DNA of 64,000 nt from Rhodobacteraceae bacterium D3-12 (GCA_025916135.1 CP104793.1:1612001-1676000); one strand, 5' to 3'. Shown: positions 36,284 through 46,557, counted from the stretch's first letter. The notes: generated by a model not told the origin, from the sequence alone. Program-made: numbers and translations.

Positions 36284-36440
36284 AGGTTCGGGAGAACCGA
36301 CATGTTCGGTGCCGAAGGAGCAACCGCCCCGGAAACTCTCAGGCCACAGGGACCGATCCTGCGTTTGACACTCTGGAGAGAGCCCGGTTCAACCGGGACG
36401 CCGAAGGGATAGCGATCTCAGGCGACGGGACAGAGGGGGC
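36284..36440 (+). ncRNA. Tandem glycine riboswitch
   Basis: Two glycine aptamers lie in the leader of gcvT. Aptamer 1 (36285-36380) has the conserved GTGCCGAAGGAGCAA and GGAAACTCTCAGGCCACAGG and closes with ACTCTGGAGAG. Aptamer 2 (36382-36440) has CGCCGAAGGGATAGC, ATCTCAGGCGACGGGACAG and a short P3 arm. Glycine binding normally turns on the glycine cleavage genes. It explains most of the gene-free stretch 36105-36534. A possible promoter (TTGCCG at 36242, TAGTTT at 36266) lies just upstream, with low confidence. Confidence 0.95.
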
Positions 36441-36534
36441 ATCTTGGCGCGGGAGCAACCCCGTGCGCAAAAGGATGCCGGGTGGGGTGCGTAGCTGCAA
36501 GAACCGCGATCCGGCCCGCTTTAGGGAGACGGAA

Positions 36535-37655
36535 ATGGCGGATTTGAAACGCACATGCCTATATGATCTACATATCGAGTTGGGTGCCAAGATGGTGCCC
36601 TTTGCGGGCTATGAAATGCCCGTTCAATACCCGATGGGGGTGATGAAGGAGCATCTTCACACCCGCGACGCGGCGGGGCTGTTTGATGTCAGCCACATGG
36701 GGCAGGTGATTGTCCGTGCCAAGGATGGCGGCAACGGGGCGGACGCGTTCGAGCGGCTTGTGCCACAGAGCCTTGTTGCGCTGGCCGAGGGGCGGCAACG
36801 CTATGCGTTTTTTACGGATGACAACGGCGGCATCTTGGATGATCTGATGGTCGCCAATCGCGGCGATCATCTGTTCGTGGTGGTCAATGCCGCCTGCAAG
36901 GACGCCGATATCGCCCATATGAAAGCCGCCCTGCCGGAGTGCGAGGTGGAAGAGATCACCGACCGCGCGTTGCTGGCCATTCAAGGGCCGGAGGCCGCCG
37001 AGGCCCTGTCCGGGATCATTGCCGACGTAAAGGCGATGCGCTTTATGGATGTGGGCGTGTTCCCGTCGTTTTTTGGCGAACTCTGGATCAGCCGTTCGGG
37101 CTATACCGGAGAGGACGGCTTTGAGATTTCGGTCGCCGCAGAGCGGGCGAGCGCGCTGGCCGGGCGGTTGCTGAGCGATCTGAGCGTTGAGCCGATCGGC
37201 CTTGGGGCGCGGGATTGCTCAGGCTTGAGGCGGGCTTATGCCTTTATGGCAGCGACATTGACACCACCACCAGCCCGGTCGAGGCCGCGCTGAACTGGGC
37301 CATTCAAAAGGTGCGGCGCACGGGTGGCGCGCGGGCGGGCGGTTTTCCCGGGGCCGAGCGTATTCTGGACGAGCTGGACAATGGCGCCGCGCGGCGCCGG
37401 GTTGGTCTGCGCCCCGAAGGGCGGGCGCCGATGCGCGCCCACACCCAGATTTTCGAGACCGAAGAGGGCGGTGAGCCGGTGGGCGAAGTGACCTCGGGTG
37501 CCTATGGACCGAGCATCGAGGCCCCGATGGCGATGGGATATGTGCCTGTCGCCTTGTCGGCCCCCGGCACCCGGCTTTACGGTGAAGTGCGCGGCAAGCG
37601 GCTGCCTGTGGTGGTCGCCGAGATGCCGTTCACCCCTGCCAATTTCAAACGATAA
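36535..37655 (+). CDS. gcvT: Glycine cleavage T protein, with one frameshift
   Basis: GcvT is the aminomethyltransferase that moves the methylene group from the H protein to tetrahydrofolate. The first frame begins MADLKRTCLYDLHIELGAKM and runs well to GLGARD at about codon 227. At about 37216 (GATTGCTCAGG) one base appears to be missing: GATTCGCTCAGG would read on into SLRLEAGLCLYGSDID in the other frame. That frame continues to the normal end (VVVAEMPFTPANFKR). The rejoined length of about 374 is normal. All motifs are intact, so a sequencing error is likely. It is under the glycine riboswitch and precedes gcvH. Confidence 0.9.
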
Positions 37656-37707
37656 CCCAAGTTAACCTGAAAAAAAACCTGAGATAATCCAAGTGGGAGA
37701 GACCCTG

Positions 37708-38067
37708 ATGAAATTCACCGAAGAACACGAATGGCTGCGCGAAGAAGACGGGCTTATCGTTGTGGGCATTACCGAACATGCCAGCGAGCAGCTGGGGGAT
37801 GTGGTGTTTGTGGAGCTGCCCGAGGTTGGCACCGAAGTGACCAAAGACGAGGAGATCTGCGTGATCGAAAGCGTCAAGGCGGCCTCGGATATCCTCGCTC
37901 CGCTGGATGGTGAGATTGTCGAAGTCAACGATGCCATTGTCGATGATCCGGGCAAGGTGAACGAAGACCCTCTGGGCAACGCGTGGTTCTTCAAGATCAA
38001 GGCGAGCGATCTGTCGCCGATGGAAGATTACATGGAAGAGGCCGCTTACAAAGCCTTTATCGGCTGA
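37708..38067 (+). CDS. gcvH: Glycine cleavage H protein
   Basis: This 119-residue lipoyl carrier shuttles the aminomethyl group between GcvP, GcvT and Lpd. It starts MKFTEEHEWLR and carries the lipoylation motif with Lys57 in IESVKAASD. The ATG at 37708 is preceded by GGGAGA; a GTG 15 bases upstream is less suited. It lies 52 bp after gcvT. Confidence 0.96.
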   Translation: MKFTEEHEWLREEDGLIVVGITEHASEQLGDVVFVELPEVGTEVTKDEEICVIESVKAASDILAPLDGEIVEVNDAIVDDPGKVNEDPLGNAWFFKIKASDLSPMEDYMEEAAYKAFIG

Positions 38068-38088
38068 GCCTGTCGCCGCGCCGGGGAG

Positions 38089-38121
38089 CCTCCGGCGGGA
38101 GTATTTGTGGAAAGATGAAAG
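38089..38121 (+). repeat. GTATTT-family intergenic repeat
   Basis: CCTCCGGCGGGAGTATTTGT followed by an AAAGATGAAAG end lies 21 bases after the gcvH stop, within the 96-bp gap before gcvP. The CCTCCGGCGGGAG head is itself palindromic. Confidence 0.7.
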
Positions 38122-38163
38122 GGCGGGGCGCGCGACGAGCGCGTGTCGTCCGGGGGATATGAT

Positions 38164-40995
38164 ATGCCGTTCGAACCGACCGAGTACCTGCCATATGATT
38201 TTGCCAATCGCCGCCATATCGGGCCAAGCCCGGCGGAGATGGACGAGATGCTGGGCGTTTTGGGGGTCACATCGCTGGAGGCGTTGATTGACCAGACCGT
38301 GCCAAAGGCGATCCGTCAGGTCGAGCCGCTTGAGATCGGGCGGCCCAAGTCGGAGCGCGAGTTGCTTTATCATATGCGGGCGACGGCGGGGAAGAACAAG
38401 GTTCTGCGTTCGCTGATCGGGATGGGGTATTACGGCACGGTCACGCCGCCCGCGATCCAGCGCAATATCCTTGAGAACCCGGCGTGGTACACGGCTTACA
38501 CCCCGTATCAGCCTGAGATTTCGCAGGGGCGTCTTGAGGCGCTGTTGAACTTCCAAACGATGGTGAGCGATCTCACCGGCCTTGAGATCGCCAATGCCTC
38601 GCTTCTGGACGAGGCGACGGCCTGTGCCGAGGCGATGACCATGGCGCAGCGGGTGTCGAAATCAAAGGTAAAGGCGTTCTTCGTCGACCGCGATTGCCAT
38701 CCGCAAAACATTGCCGTGATCCAGACGCGCGCCGCGCCTTTGGGGATCGAGGTGATCGTTGGCAACCCCGAAAAGCTCGACCCTGAAGCGGTGTTCGGGG
38801 CGTTGTTTCAGTATCCCGGCACCTATGGCCATGTGCGCGACTTTACCGGCATTATCGAAAAGCTGCATGCGCACAAGGGGATCGCCATTATGGCGGCGGA
38901 TATCATGGCGCTGACCATGCTCAAAGAGCCGGGCGCGATGGGGGCTGATATTGCCGTTGGCAACACCCAGCGGTTCGGCGTGCCGATGGGCTATGGCGGG
39001 CCGCATGCCGCTTATATGGCCTGTAGCGGGGCGCATAAACGGGCGATGCCGGGGCGTTTGGTGGGCGTGTCGATCGACAGCCACGGCAACCGCGCCTATC
39101 GCTTGGCGCTTCAGACTCGCGAGCAGCATATCCGCCGCGAAAAGGCGACCAGCAACGTCTGCACGGCGCAGGCTTTGCTGGCTGTGATGGCGGGGATGTA
39201 TGCGGTGTTTCACGGGCCAGAGGGCCTGCGGGCGATTGCCCAGCGGATCCACCGCAAGACCGTGCGGCTGGCCAAGGGATTGGAAGAAAACGGCTTCAAG
39301 GTTGATCCCAAGTCGTTCTTTGACACGATCACGGTGGATGTCGGCCCGCTTCAGGCGGCGGTGATGAAATCGGCCGTTGATGAGGGCGTGAACCTGCGCC
39401 CTGTAGGCGAGCGCCGTGTCGGGATTGCGGTGGATGAGACCACGCGCCCCGAAACGCTGGAAGCGGTGTGGCGCGCCTTTGGGATCATCCGCAAGGACGA
39501 TGATTTCACGCCGGAATACCGCGTGCCAGAGGCGATGCATCGCACGAGCGATTTCCTGACCCATCCGGTGTTCCATATGAACCGCGCCGAGACCGAGATG
39601 ATGCGCTATATGCGCCGGCTTGCGGATCGTGATCTGGCGCTTGATCGGGCGATGATCCCGCTTGGCTCCTGCACGATGAAGCTGAATGCGGCGGCCGAAA
39701 TGATTCCGATCAGCTGGCGCGAGTTTGCCAATCTGCACCCCTATTGCCCGGCGGATCAGGCGGCGGGGTATCACGAGCTGATCTCGGATCTGAGCGCCAA
39801 GCTGTGCCAGATCACCGGCTATGACGATTTCTCGATGCAGCCCAATTCGGGCGCGCAGGGGGAATATGCCGGATTGCTCACGATCTCGGCCTATCACGCG
39901 GCCAATGGCGAGGGGCACCGCAAGACGTGCCTGATCCCGATGAGCGCGCATGGCACCAACCCGGCGAGCGCCCATATGGTCGGCTGGGATGTGGTGCCGG
40001 TGCAATCGGCCGACAATGGCGATATTGATCTCGACGATTTCCGCGCCAAGGCCGAGCAGCACGCCGACACGCTGGCCGGTTGTATGATCACCTATCCGTC
40101 AACCCATGGCGTGTTCGAAGAGACGGTGATCGAGGTTTGCCGCATCACCCACGAGCACGGCGGGCAGGTCTATATCGACGGGGCGAATATGAACGCCATG
40201 GTCGGGCTGAGCCGTCCTGGAGACCTTGGTGGCGATGTGAGCCATTTGAACCTGCACAAGACCTTTGCCATTCCGCATGGCGGCGGCGGCCCCGGCATGG
40301 GGCCGATCGGTGTCAAAGCGCATTTGGTGCCGCATCTGCCCGAGAAAACCGGCGCGGTGAGCGCGGCGCCCTTCGGCTCGGGCTCGATCCTGCCGATCTC
40401 TTGGGCCTATGTGCTGATGATGGGCGGTGCGGGCCTGACACAGGCGACGCGCGTGGCGATATTGAACGCCAACTACATCGCCAAACGGCTGGAAGGCGCG
40501 TTTGAAGTGCTGTTCAAAGGGCCGAACGCACGGGTGGCGCATGAGTGCATTCTTGACACGCGCCCCTTTGCCGATAGCGCCGGGGTGAGCGTTGATGACA
40601 TTGCCAAGCGGTTGATCGACAACGGGTTTCACGCGCCGACGATGAGCTTCCCGGTGCCCGGCACCTTGATGGTGGAGCCGACGGAGAGCGAAACCAAGGC
40701 CGAGCTGGACCGGTTCTGTGACGCGATGCTGAGCATCCGCGAAGAGATCCGCGCCATCGAGGACGGCAAGATGGACGCCGAGAACAACCCGCTCAAAAAC
40801 GCGCCGCACACGATGGAGGATCTGGTCAAGGATTGGGACCGGCCCTATTCGCGCGAGGAAGGATGTTTCCCTCCGGGGGCGTTCCGGGTCGACAAATACT
40901 GGCCACCGGTCAACCGGGTCGATAACGCCTGGGGGGATCGCAACCTTGTGTGCATCTGCCCACCGATGGAAAGCTATAGCGACGCGGCGGAATAG
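38164..40995 (+). CDS. gcvP: Glycine dehydrogenase (decarboxylating), P protein
   Basis: GcvP is the PLP enzyme that decarboxylates glycine and loads the H protein. The single 943-residue chain has both halves of the fused form. The N-terminal half starts [20 protein letters not shown]. The C-terminal half carries the PLP lysine in [17 protein letters not shown] and ends in the usual CICPP tail. The ATG at 38164 gives [13 protein letters not shown] and has GGGGGA upstream; an upstream GTG was rejected. It completes the gcvT-gcvH-gcvP operon. The gene-free stretch 40996-41299 after it holds two repeat copies and a terminator. Confidence 0.97.
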   Translation: MPFEPTEYLPYDFANRRHIGPSPAEMDEMLGVLGVTSLEALIDQTVPKAIRQVEPLEIGRPKSERELLYHMRATAGKNKVLRSLIGMGYYGTVTPPAIQRNILENPAWYTAYTPYQPEISQGRLEALLNFQTMVSDLTGLEIANASLLDEATACAEAMTMAQRVSKSKVKAFFVDRDCHPQNIAVIQTRAAPLGIEVIVGNPEKLDPEAVFGALFQYPGTYGHVRDFTGIIEKLHAHKGIAIMAADIMALTMLKEPGAMGADIAVGNTQRFGVPMGYGGPHAAYMACSGAHKRAMPGRLVGVSIDSHGNRAYRLALQTREQHIRREKATSNVCTAQALLAVMAGMYAVFHGPEGLRAIAQRIHRKTVRLAKGLEENGFKVDPKSFFDTITVDVGPLQAAVMKSAVDEGVNLRPVGERRVGIAVDETTRPETLEAVWRAFGIIRKDDDFTPEYRVPEAMHRTSDFLTHPVFHMNRAETEMMRYMRRLADRDLALDRAMIPLGSCTMKLNAAAEMIPISWREFANLHPYCPADQAAGYHELISDLSAKLCQITGYDDFSMQPNSGAQGEYAGLLTISAYHAANGEGHRKTCLIPMSAHGTNPASAHMVGWDVVPVQSADNGDIDLDDFRAKAEQHADTLAGCMITYPSTHGVFEETVIEVCRITHEHGGQVYIDGANMNAMVGLSRPGDLGGDVSHLNLHKTFAIPHGGGGPGMGPIGVKAHLVPHLPEKTGAVSAAPFGSGSILPISWAYVLMMGGAGLTQATRVAILNANYIAKRLEGAFEVLFKGPNARVAHECILDTRPFADSAGVSVDDIAKRLIDNGFHAPTMSFPVPGTLMVEPTESETKAELDRFCDAMLSIREEIRAIEDGKMDAENNPLKNAPHTMEDLVKDWDRPYSREEGCFPPGAFRVDKYWPPVNRVDNAWGDRNLVCICPPMESYSDAAE

Positions 40996-41057
40996 GGGCG
41001 CGGTCCGGGCCCTGCCGCACCCCCGCCGGGCGCTACGCCTGACCACAGTTGTGGGAC

Positions 41058-41089
41058 GCTCCGCGGGAGGTATTTTGAAACAGAAGAAG
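41058..41089 (+). repeat. GTATTT-family intergenic repeat
   Basis: GCTCCGCGGGAGGTATTTTG followed by AAACAGAAGAAG, 62 bases after the gcvP stop, is a plus-strand member of the family also seen at 22886, 38089, 41214 and 59596. Confidence 0.65.
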
Positions 41090-41109
41090 CGCGGGCTGTA
41101 AAAAGATAA

Positions 41110-41135
41110 CCCCCGGTGGCGCGAACCGCCGGGGG
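41110..41135. terminator. Terminator between gcvP and the inositol-monophosphatase-like gene
   Basis: CCCCCGGTGG and CCGCCGGGGG form a strong stem (one G-T pair) around CGCGAA. On the minus strand it is followed by TTATCTTTTTA, and on the plus strand by CTTCTCCTG. It may therefore serve both converging transcripts. Confidence 0.65.
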
Positions 41136-41213
41136 CTTCTCCTGTTGCGGTCATCGGCTCCTCAGCCTGTACCGCAGGCACGGTGGTAAACGATTAAGGT
41201 TAATCAATCGTTA

Positions 41214-41259
41214 CTTCTTCTGTTTGACAAATACCTCGGGGGTTTGGGGGCTGGCCCCC
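41214..41259 (-). repeat. GTATTT-family repeat with GGGGGCCAGCCCCC head
   Basis: On the minus strand this reads GGGGGCCAGCCCCC, then ACCCCCGAGGTATTTG, then ACAGAAGAAG. The copy at 59596 has the same head and body in plus orientation. Confidence 0.7.
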
Positions 41260-41299
41260 AATTCAACTTGTGCTTCTGGTGGTCTTTTGGCCCCGATGC

Positions 41300-42165
41300 T
41301 CAGCTATCGAGTGCGTCGCCGATGTGGTCGCGCACCGCTTGCCATGTCGCTTCGCTGCCGGCGCAGAGCAGATAGCCGTCGGTGCGCGCGATGTCATAAT
41401 CGTCACCATCAAGAAAACGCGCGACGCCGCCTGCGCGGGTGGTGATGAACGCTCCGGCGGCGTGATCCCACGGGTTGAGCATGCCCGACAGGGTGAAATC
41501 CACCGCGCCCTGCGCCAGAAGGCGGTATTCATGGCACGAGCAGCGCAGCGAATTCACCCGCGCAAATGCGGTTGTCAGCGGCGCGAAGGCAGTTTGATGC
41601 TCGGGCGGCATCAGGGAGGTATGTGTGATGCCCGAGAGGGTTGAGAGCACGCCCCCTCAGCCGTTGCAAGCCGTTTGGCGGGTCGCGCGATTTCGGATTG
41701 CAGGGCGGGGCCGTCTTCTGCGGCGGTGATCCAGTCGTCGGTGATCGGATCATAGAGCATGCCAAAGATCGGCTTGCCAAACCGCGTCGCCGCGAGGATC
41801 ACGCCAAACAGCGGCAGGCCGTGGGCGAAGTTCCACGTCCCATCCACCGGGTCGATGATGAAGGCAAGTTCGGCGCTGGCGGCGGCATCGCGGGAATTGG
41901 CATCCTTGGCGGCGCTTTCTTCGCCCAGAATGGTGGCGTTGGGAAACAGCCGCAGGATGGCACGCGCGATCTGCGCCTCGGCGGCGGTGTCGGCTTCGGT
42001 CACAAGGTCGGCAGGGCCGGATTTGGTGGCAATCTGCCCGGATGTCAGATTGCGAAACCGCGGCATGATCTCGGCGCGGGCGGCGCGGCGGACGATCTGG
42101 ATCAGGCTTTTTTGCTGCGCATCGGTCAGACGGGTGGCGGGAAGGGGGAGCGTTTCACTGGTCAT
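41300..42165 (-). CDS. Inositol-monophosphatase-like phosphatase, with one frameshift
   Basis: Members of this Mg-dependent family hydrolyse inositol phosphates, histidinol phosphate or related sugars. The first frame from the ATG at 42165 contains GPADLVTEADTAAE, the metal-site ILGEES and IIDPVDGTWNFAHG. Just after KRLATAEG the frame breaks at a C5 run (about 41652-41656). The next frame supplies LSTLSGITHTS, WDHAAGAFITTRAGG and the C-terminus. One added G on the coding strand restores one chain of about 288 residues. The homopolymer points to a sequencing error. It lies 76 bp downstream of the ABC permease gene on the same strand. Confidence 0.85.
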
Positions 42166-42241
42166 TAGCACATCTTTGATAGGGAGAGAATCCGGGTTTC
42201 CTTGTGGGGATGCCAAACCCTGTGGCACGCCGCAAGGGGAG

Positions 42242-44758
42242 TTATTCGCGCGCGCGCAAGATCGCGCCGGGGCGCGACGAGAGAGCGCGGGCCGCGAAGC
42301 CTGCCTGTGCGGCAAGCGTGGCCAGAACGCCGCCGATGATCACGGCCAGACCGGCCTGCCAGATCACCTCGTAATCGGTTTCAAAGATGAAGTGGCTCAC
42401 CGCCCATCCCCCGGCCAATCCGGCGCCAAGCGCCACGGTTCCGGCGGCCAGCCCAAGCAGGGCGGCGCGGATCAGAAAGCTGCTTAGAATGCGCGCGCGC
42501 GTCGCTCCCAGCGTCTTGAGCACCGCGGCTTCATGCGCGCGCGCCGGTGCCCCGGCGGCGGCTGCGCCGATCAGCACGAGAAAGCCGGTCAGCAGCGCCG
42601 CTGACGCGCCCCAAGCGGTGGCCGCAGCAATCGCGCCGAGCATTTCAGAGACCCGCGCGATGGCGTCCTTGACGCGGATCGCGGTGATGTTGGGGAAATC
42701 ACGGGCCAATTCGCGCAGGATGCGCGATTCTTCGGCCGCGTCGGCATAGACGGTGGCGATGAACCCATGCGGCGCGGCAGCGACCGAAGAGGGTGTCATC
42801 ACCATCACGAACCCCATGCCCGCGGTCGAGAAATCCACCGCGCGCAGCGACGATATCGTCGCTTTGATGTCGCGGCCCAGTACGTTGACCGTCAGCGTGT
42901 CCCCGATCTTGAGCCCCATCTCAAGCGCCTCTTCCTCGGCAAAGCTGACCAATGGCGGGCCGGTATAATCCTCGGGCCACCATTCGCCAGCGGTGAGGCG
43001 GGTGTTCTCGGGCAGGGTTGCGGCATAGGTGATGCCACGATCCCCGCGCACGACCCAGTGATCGCCCGCGACCTCGCGGGCGGGGCGGCCGTTGATGCGG
43101 GAGATGACACCGCGCAGCATCGGCGCGTTTTCCACCTTGGTCACGGCACTGTCGCCGGTCAAACGCGCCAGAACGCCGGGCATTTGATCCTTTTGGATGT
43201 CGATCAGGAAATAGGACGGCGCCTGCGTTGGCAAATCACGCGAAATCGCGCCGCGCAGGTTGCCGTCGATCTGTCCGACAGCCGCCAGAACCGACAGGCC
43301 AAGGCCGAGTGACAACACCACAGGCAGCGCCTCGGATCGCGGGCCGGAGATGGCGGCGAGCGCCCAGCGAAGACCGGGGCGGCCACGGGCAAACCGCCGT
43401 GCGCGGGCGGTCAGCACACGGGTCAGCCAAGCGGCCAGCGCCAGCGCGGCCAGCGCCGCGATCAACCCGCCCGCCGTCCAAAGCGTGAGCAGCAGCGAGC
43501 CAGAGAACCACGCCGCCGCGCCGATCAAGCCGCCAATCAGCACAAGCGTGGCAATGATATAGCGCAGGCGCGGCAGCGACGGCGCACCAGAGAACGCATC
43601 GCGAAACAGGGTCGCGGCGCGGATCCGCTCAAGCCGCGACAGCGGCCAGAGCGTGAAGATCGCCGCCGTCAGCGCGCCATATAGCGCCGCCTCGATCAGC
43701 GGCGCAGGGTAGAGCGAAAACACCGCCGGCACCGGCAGGCGCGCCTGTAACAGCGGCGCCAACGCCAGCGGGATCAAAGCGCCCAGCACCAGCCCGATCA
43801 CAATGCCCACCGCCGACAGCGCCGCGATTTGCAACGCATAGGACAAAAAGATCGTCGCGTTGGTTGCGCCAAGGCTGCGCAGGGTCGCGATCGTCGCCGT
43901 TTTGCCCGCGAGATAGGCGCGCACCGCCGCCGACACGCCAACCCCGCCCACGGCGAGGCCGGACAGGCCGACAAGGATCAAAAACGCCGAGAGCCGTTTG
44001 ACGAACTCTGCCACACGCGGCGCGCCGTTACGGGCATCGCGCCAGCGCATGCCAGAGCCGTCAAGAGCTTGTCGGGCCGCGATCTTGAGCTTGGCAAGAT
44101 CGGTTTCGGGCGCAACGCGCAGGCGGTATTTGGTTTCAAACAACGTGCCGGGAGAGAGCAGCGCAGTCCCGTCCAGCGCCGAGGTTGCCACGATGGTGCG
44201 CGGCCCAAGGCCAAAGCCGCCGGTGGTGTTGTCGGGCTCACGCTGAAGGATCGCCGACAGGCGAAAAGGCTCGCCCCCAAGGGTGAATTCCATCCCCTGA
44301 GACAGGGCAAGTTGATCGGCCAGCGTGCGCTCCATCACCGCGCCGGGCAGGCCGTTTTGATCGGCGAGCGCCTCGGCCAGCGGCATTGGCGGATCAAGGA
44401 TCACCGCGCCCAAAAGGGGATAGGCGCCGTCAACGGATTTGACCTGTGTCAGCGCGCGATCTTCGCCCAAAGCAGCCATCGAGCGGAAATCACCCACGGC
44501 GGAATAGGCGGTCGAATTGGCGGTGATCCAGTCAAGCTCGGCCGCATTGGCAAAGCGATAGGTGAACTCGATTTCCACGTCGCCACCCAGAAGGGCCGCA
44601 CCCTCACGCGAGAGCCCTTCTTCGATCGCGGCACGGACCGAACCGATGCCGGCAATCGCCGCCACGCCAAGAGCGAGACAGGCGAGGAAAATGGCGAAAC
44701 CGCTGAGGCCCCCGCGCAGCTCTCGCCGGGCGATGCGGGCGGATTGGGTCAGGCTCAT
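42242..44758 (-). CDS. ABC transporter permease, YbbP/FtsX-like
   Basis: This 838-residue membrane protein has an N-terminal helix (FAIFLACLALGVAAIAGIGS), two FtsX-type membrane domains and further central helices. Large outer domains separate the helix blocks. Its topology is that of E. coli YbbP, the permease partner of YbbA. The ATPase gene lies 97 bp upstream on the same strand, and tesA is divergent beyond it, as in E. coli. The transported or extracted substrate is unknown. Confidence 0.88.
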   Translation of the reverse strand: MSLTQSARIARRELRGGLSGFAIFLACLALGVAAIAGIGSVRAAIEEGLSREGAALLGGDVEIEFTYRFANAAELDWITANSTAYSAVGDFRSMAALGEDRALTQVKSVDGAYPLLGAVILDPPMPLAEALADQNGLPGAVMERTLADQLALSQGMEFTLGGEPFRLSAILQREPDNTTGGFGLGPRTIVATSALDGTALLSPGTLFETKYRLRVAPETDLAKLKIAARQALDGSGMRWRDARNGAPRVAEFVKRLSAFLILVGLSGLAVGGVGVSAAVRAYLAGKTATIATLRSLGATNATIFLSYALQIAALSAVGIVIGLVLGALIPLALAPLLQARLPVPAVFSLYPAPLIEAALYGALTAAIFTLWPLSRLERIRAATLFRDAFSGAPSLPRLRYIIATLVLIGGLIGAAAWFSGSLLLTLWTAGGLIAALAALALAAWLTRVLTARARRFARGRPGLRWALAAISGPRSEALPVVLSLGLGLSVLAAVGQIDGNLRGAISRDLPTQAPSYFLIDIQKDQMPGVLARLTGDSAVTKVENAPMLRGVISRINGRPAREVAGDHWVVRGDRGITYAATLPENTRLTAGEWWPEDYTGPPLVSFAEEEALEMGLKIGDTLTVNVLGRDIKATISSLRAVDFSTAGMGFVMVMTPSSVAAAPHGFIATVYADAAEESRILRELARDFPNITAIRVKDAIARVSEMLGAIAAATAWGASAALLTGFLVLIGAAAAGAPARAHEAAVLKTLGATRARILSSFLIRAALLGLAAGTVALGAGLAGGWAVSHFIFETDYEVIWQAGLAVIIGGVLATLAAQAGFAARALSSRPGAILRARE

Positions 44759-44855
44759 GCGCGGACCTCATGCTGGGGAAACGTCTGAGCCGGAACGGGG
44801 CAGACGGGCGCTTGGCGCGTGGTTTCACCGCTGACTGGGCCGCTCACTGTCCAGT

Positions 44856-45557
44856 TCACTGGGCCGCCTCGCGCGCCGCCTGTTCGACCACGCGACCATC
44901 CTGCAAATGCAGCACCCTGTCACAGCGTGCGGCAAGGGCCGGATCATGGGTGACCAGCACCAATGTGCTGCCATGGGCGGCGCGCAGGGCGAAAAGCTGT
45001 TCGATGATCTGCTCGCCCGTGGTGCTGTCAAGGTTGCCTGTCGGCTCATCCGCAAGCAGGATCGCAGGGCGCGGCGCGGCGGCGCGGGCCAGCGCGACGC
45101 GCTGCTGCTCTCCGCCCGACAATTGCGCCGGATAATGATCGAGCCGCGCCCCAAGGCCAACGGCCTCAAGCTCGGCCTTGGCGCGGGCGAAGGCATCACG
45201 CGCCCCGGCCAGTTCAAGCGGCGTGGCGACATTTTCCAGCGCGGTCATGGTCGGGATCAGGTGAAACGATTGAAACACCACGCCCATGTGATCGCGGCGA
45301 AACCGCGCCAGCGCATCCTCGGACAGGGCCGAAAGATCGCGGCCAAGCGCGCTGATCTTGCCGCCGGTGGCGCGTTCCAGCCCGCCCATCAACATCAAAA
45401 GCGAGGATTTGCCCGAGCCGGACGGACCGATCAAGGCCAAGGTTTCACCGCTGTTTACTTCAAGGCTGATGGCGTGGAGGATATCGACGCGCCCGGCATT
45501 GCCTTCCAGCGATAAAGACACATCTTGTAGGGAAAGCGGCGGCGCGGAAGATGACAT
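44856..45557 (-). CDS. ABC transporter ATPase, YbbA-like
   Basis: The 233-residue ATPase has Walker A GPSGSGKSS, the signature LSGGEQQRVALARA, Walker B ILLADEPTGNLDS, and the switch His in LVTHDPALA. It belongs to the LolD/MacB/YbbA group that works with FtsX-type permeases. The ATG at 45557 gives MSSSAPPLSLQDVSL; a longer frame would cross the divergent tesA promoter. It pairs with the permease downstream. Confidence 0.93.
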   Translation of the reverse strand: MSSSAPPLSLQDVSLSLEGNAGRVDILHAISLEVNSGETLALIGPSGSGKSSLLMLMGGLERATGGKISALGRDLSALSEDALARFRRDHMGVVFQSFHLIPTMTALENVATPLELAGARDAFARAKAELEAVGLGARLDHYPAQLSGGEQQRVALARAAAPRPAILLADEPTGNLDSTTGEQIIEQLFALRAAHGSTLVLVTHDPALAARCDRVLHLQDGRVVEQAAREAAQ

Positions 45558-45609
45558 TATGAAAGGTCCGTTCAGGATGCGTTCAGTGACATATGGGGGT
45601 TTGGGGGCG

Positions 45610-46245
45610 ATGCGCAAGGCGTGGATCGGGCTGATTTTTATGATTTTTCTCGCGAGCGGGGCGGCGGCCGACAAGCTGCGTATCCTTGCCTTTGGTGACA
45701 GTCTGACGGCGGGCTATGGGCTTGAGAGCGGGCAGGGGTTGGTGCCGGTGCTGCAAACATGGCTCGATGCACAGGGCGCGGAGGTTGAAATCGTGCAAGG
45801 CGGGGTGTCGGGGGATACCACGTCGGGCGGTCTCGCGCGGCTTGATTGGGTGCTGAGCGACGCGGTGCAGGGGATCATTCTGGAACTGGGCGCGAATGAC
45901 ATGCTGCGCGGTGTCGCGCCAGAGCTGGCGCGGGCCAATCTGTCCAAGATGATCGAAATCGCACAGGCGCGCGAGCTTGAAGTGTTGCTGGTCGCGATCC
46001 CCGTGGCGGCGAATTTCGGGGCTGACTACAAACGCGACTTTGAGGCGATCTGGCCCGATCTGGCAGAGCAATATGGCGTCACGCTTTACCCGGATTTCAT
46101 GGCCGGACTGGGCGAAACACCGACCGAGGCGTTGCAGCATATGCAAGGCGACGCAATCCACCCCAACGCCGAAGGGGTGAAGCGCATTGTCGAGCGGCTG
46201 GGACCGCAGGTGCGTGCACTGGCCGAGCGGATCAGGGCAGAGTGA
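45610..46245 (+). CDS. tesA: Periplasmic GDSL lysophospholipase/acyl-thioesterase
   Basis: TesA-type SGNH hydrolases act as acyl-CoA thioesterase, lysophospholipase and arylesterase in the periplasm. The 211-residue product has a signal peptide (MRKAWIGLIFMIFLASGAAA). All four SGNH blocks are present: FGDSLTAGYG, a Gly in QGGVSGDT, ELGANDMLRG and DAIHPNAEG. I chose the ATG at 45610 for its signal peptide and the G-rich ribosome site. Upstream ATGs at 45560 and 45577 are possible. It is divergent from the YbbA-like ATPase gene. Confidence 0.92.
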   Translation: MRKAWIGLIFMIFLASGAAADKLRILAFGDSLTAGYGLESGQGLVPVLQTWLDAQGAEVEIVQGGVSGDTTSGGLARLDWVLSDAVQGIILELGANDMLRGVAPELARANLSKMIEIAQARELEVLLVAIPVAANFGADYKRDFEAIWPDLAEQYGVTLYPDFMAGLGETPTEALQHMQGDAIHPNAEGVKRIVERLGPQVRALAERIRAE

Positions 46246-46284
46246 GGGGGTGGGTTTCCGTCTGGTTTTCCTCTAGCCAAACGA

Positions 46285-46314
46285 AAACGGGCGCCCCTAA
46301 AAGAGCGCCCGTTT
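46285..46314. terminator. Bidirectional terminator between tesA and cspA
   Basis: A perfect 10-bp stem (AAACGGGCGC and GCGCCCGTTT) with a 10-nt loop lies between the convergent stops of tesA and cspA. It has an A-run on the left and T-run on the right, so it suits both strands. Confidence 0.85.
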
Positions 46315-46350
46315 ACAATGCGTTATAGCGTGAAGCTAAACCAGAAAGGC

Positions 46351-46557
46351 TTAGGCCAGCGCGATGTTGATAGCGGCTTCGCGGCCATCGCGGCCGGGCT
46401 CGATATCAAAGGTCACTTTCTGGTTGTCGGCCAGACCGGTCAGGCCCGAACGCTCAACAGCCGAGATGTGTACAAACACATCTTTGCCGCCAGTTTCAGG
46501 TGCAATAAAGCCGTAGCCTTTGGTGGTGTTGAACCATTTGACGGTGCCATTTGCCAT
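46351..46557 (-). CDS. Cold-shock domain protein
   Basis: This 68-residue CspA-type protein binds single-stranded nucleic acid and acts as an RNA chaperone. It has both RNA-binding motifs, KGYGFIAP and DVFVHIS, and ends EAAINIALA. Strong GGAGAAACG precedes the ATG. The 250-bp gap upstream, to 46818, contains an AT-rich stretch around 46665-46725 that likely holds its promoter and a long leader, as is common for csp genes. Confidence 0.95.
   Translation of the reverse strand: MANGTVKWFNTTKGYGFIAPETGGKDVFVHISAVERSGLTGLADNQKVTFDIEPGRDGREAAINIALA

Noticed and set aside
41300-41650. The C-terminal part of the inositol-monophosphatase homologue as a separate gene starting at a GTG
   Set aside because: It begins mid-fold and carries only the last metal-site motif; it joins the upstream frame across a homopolymer.
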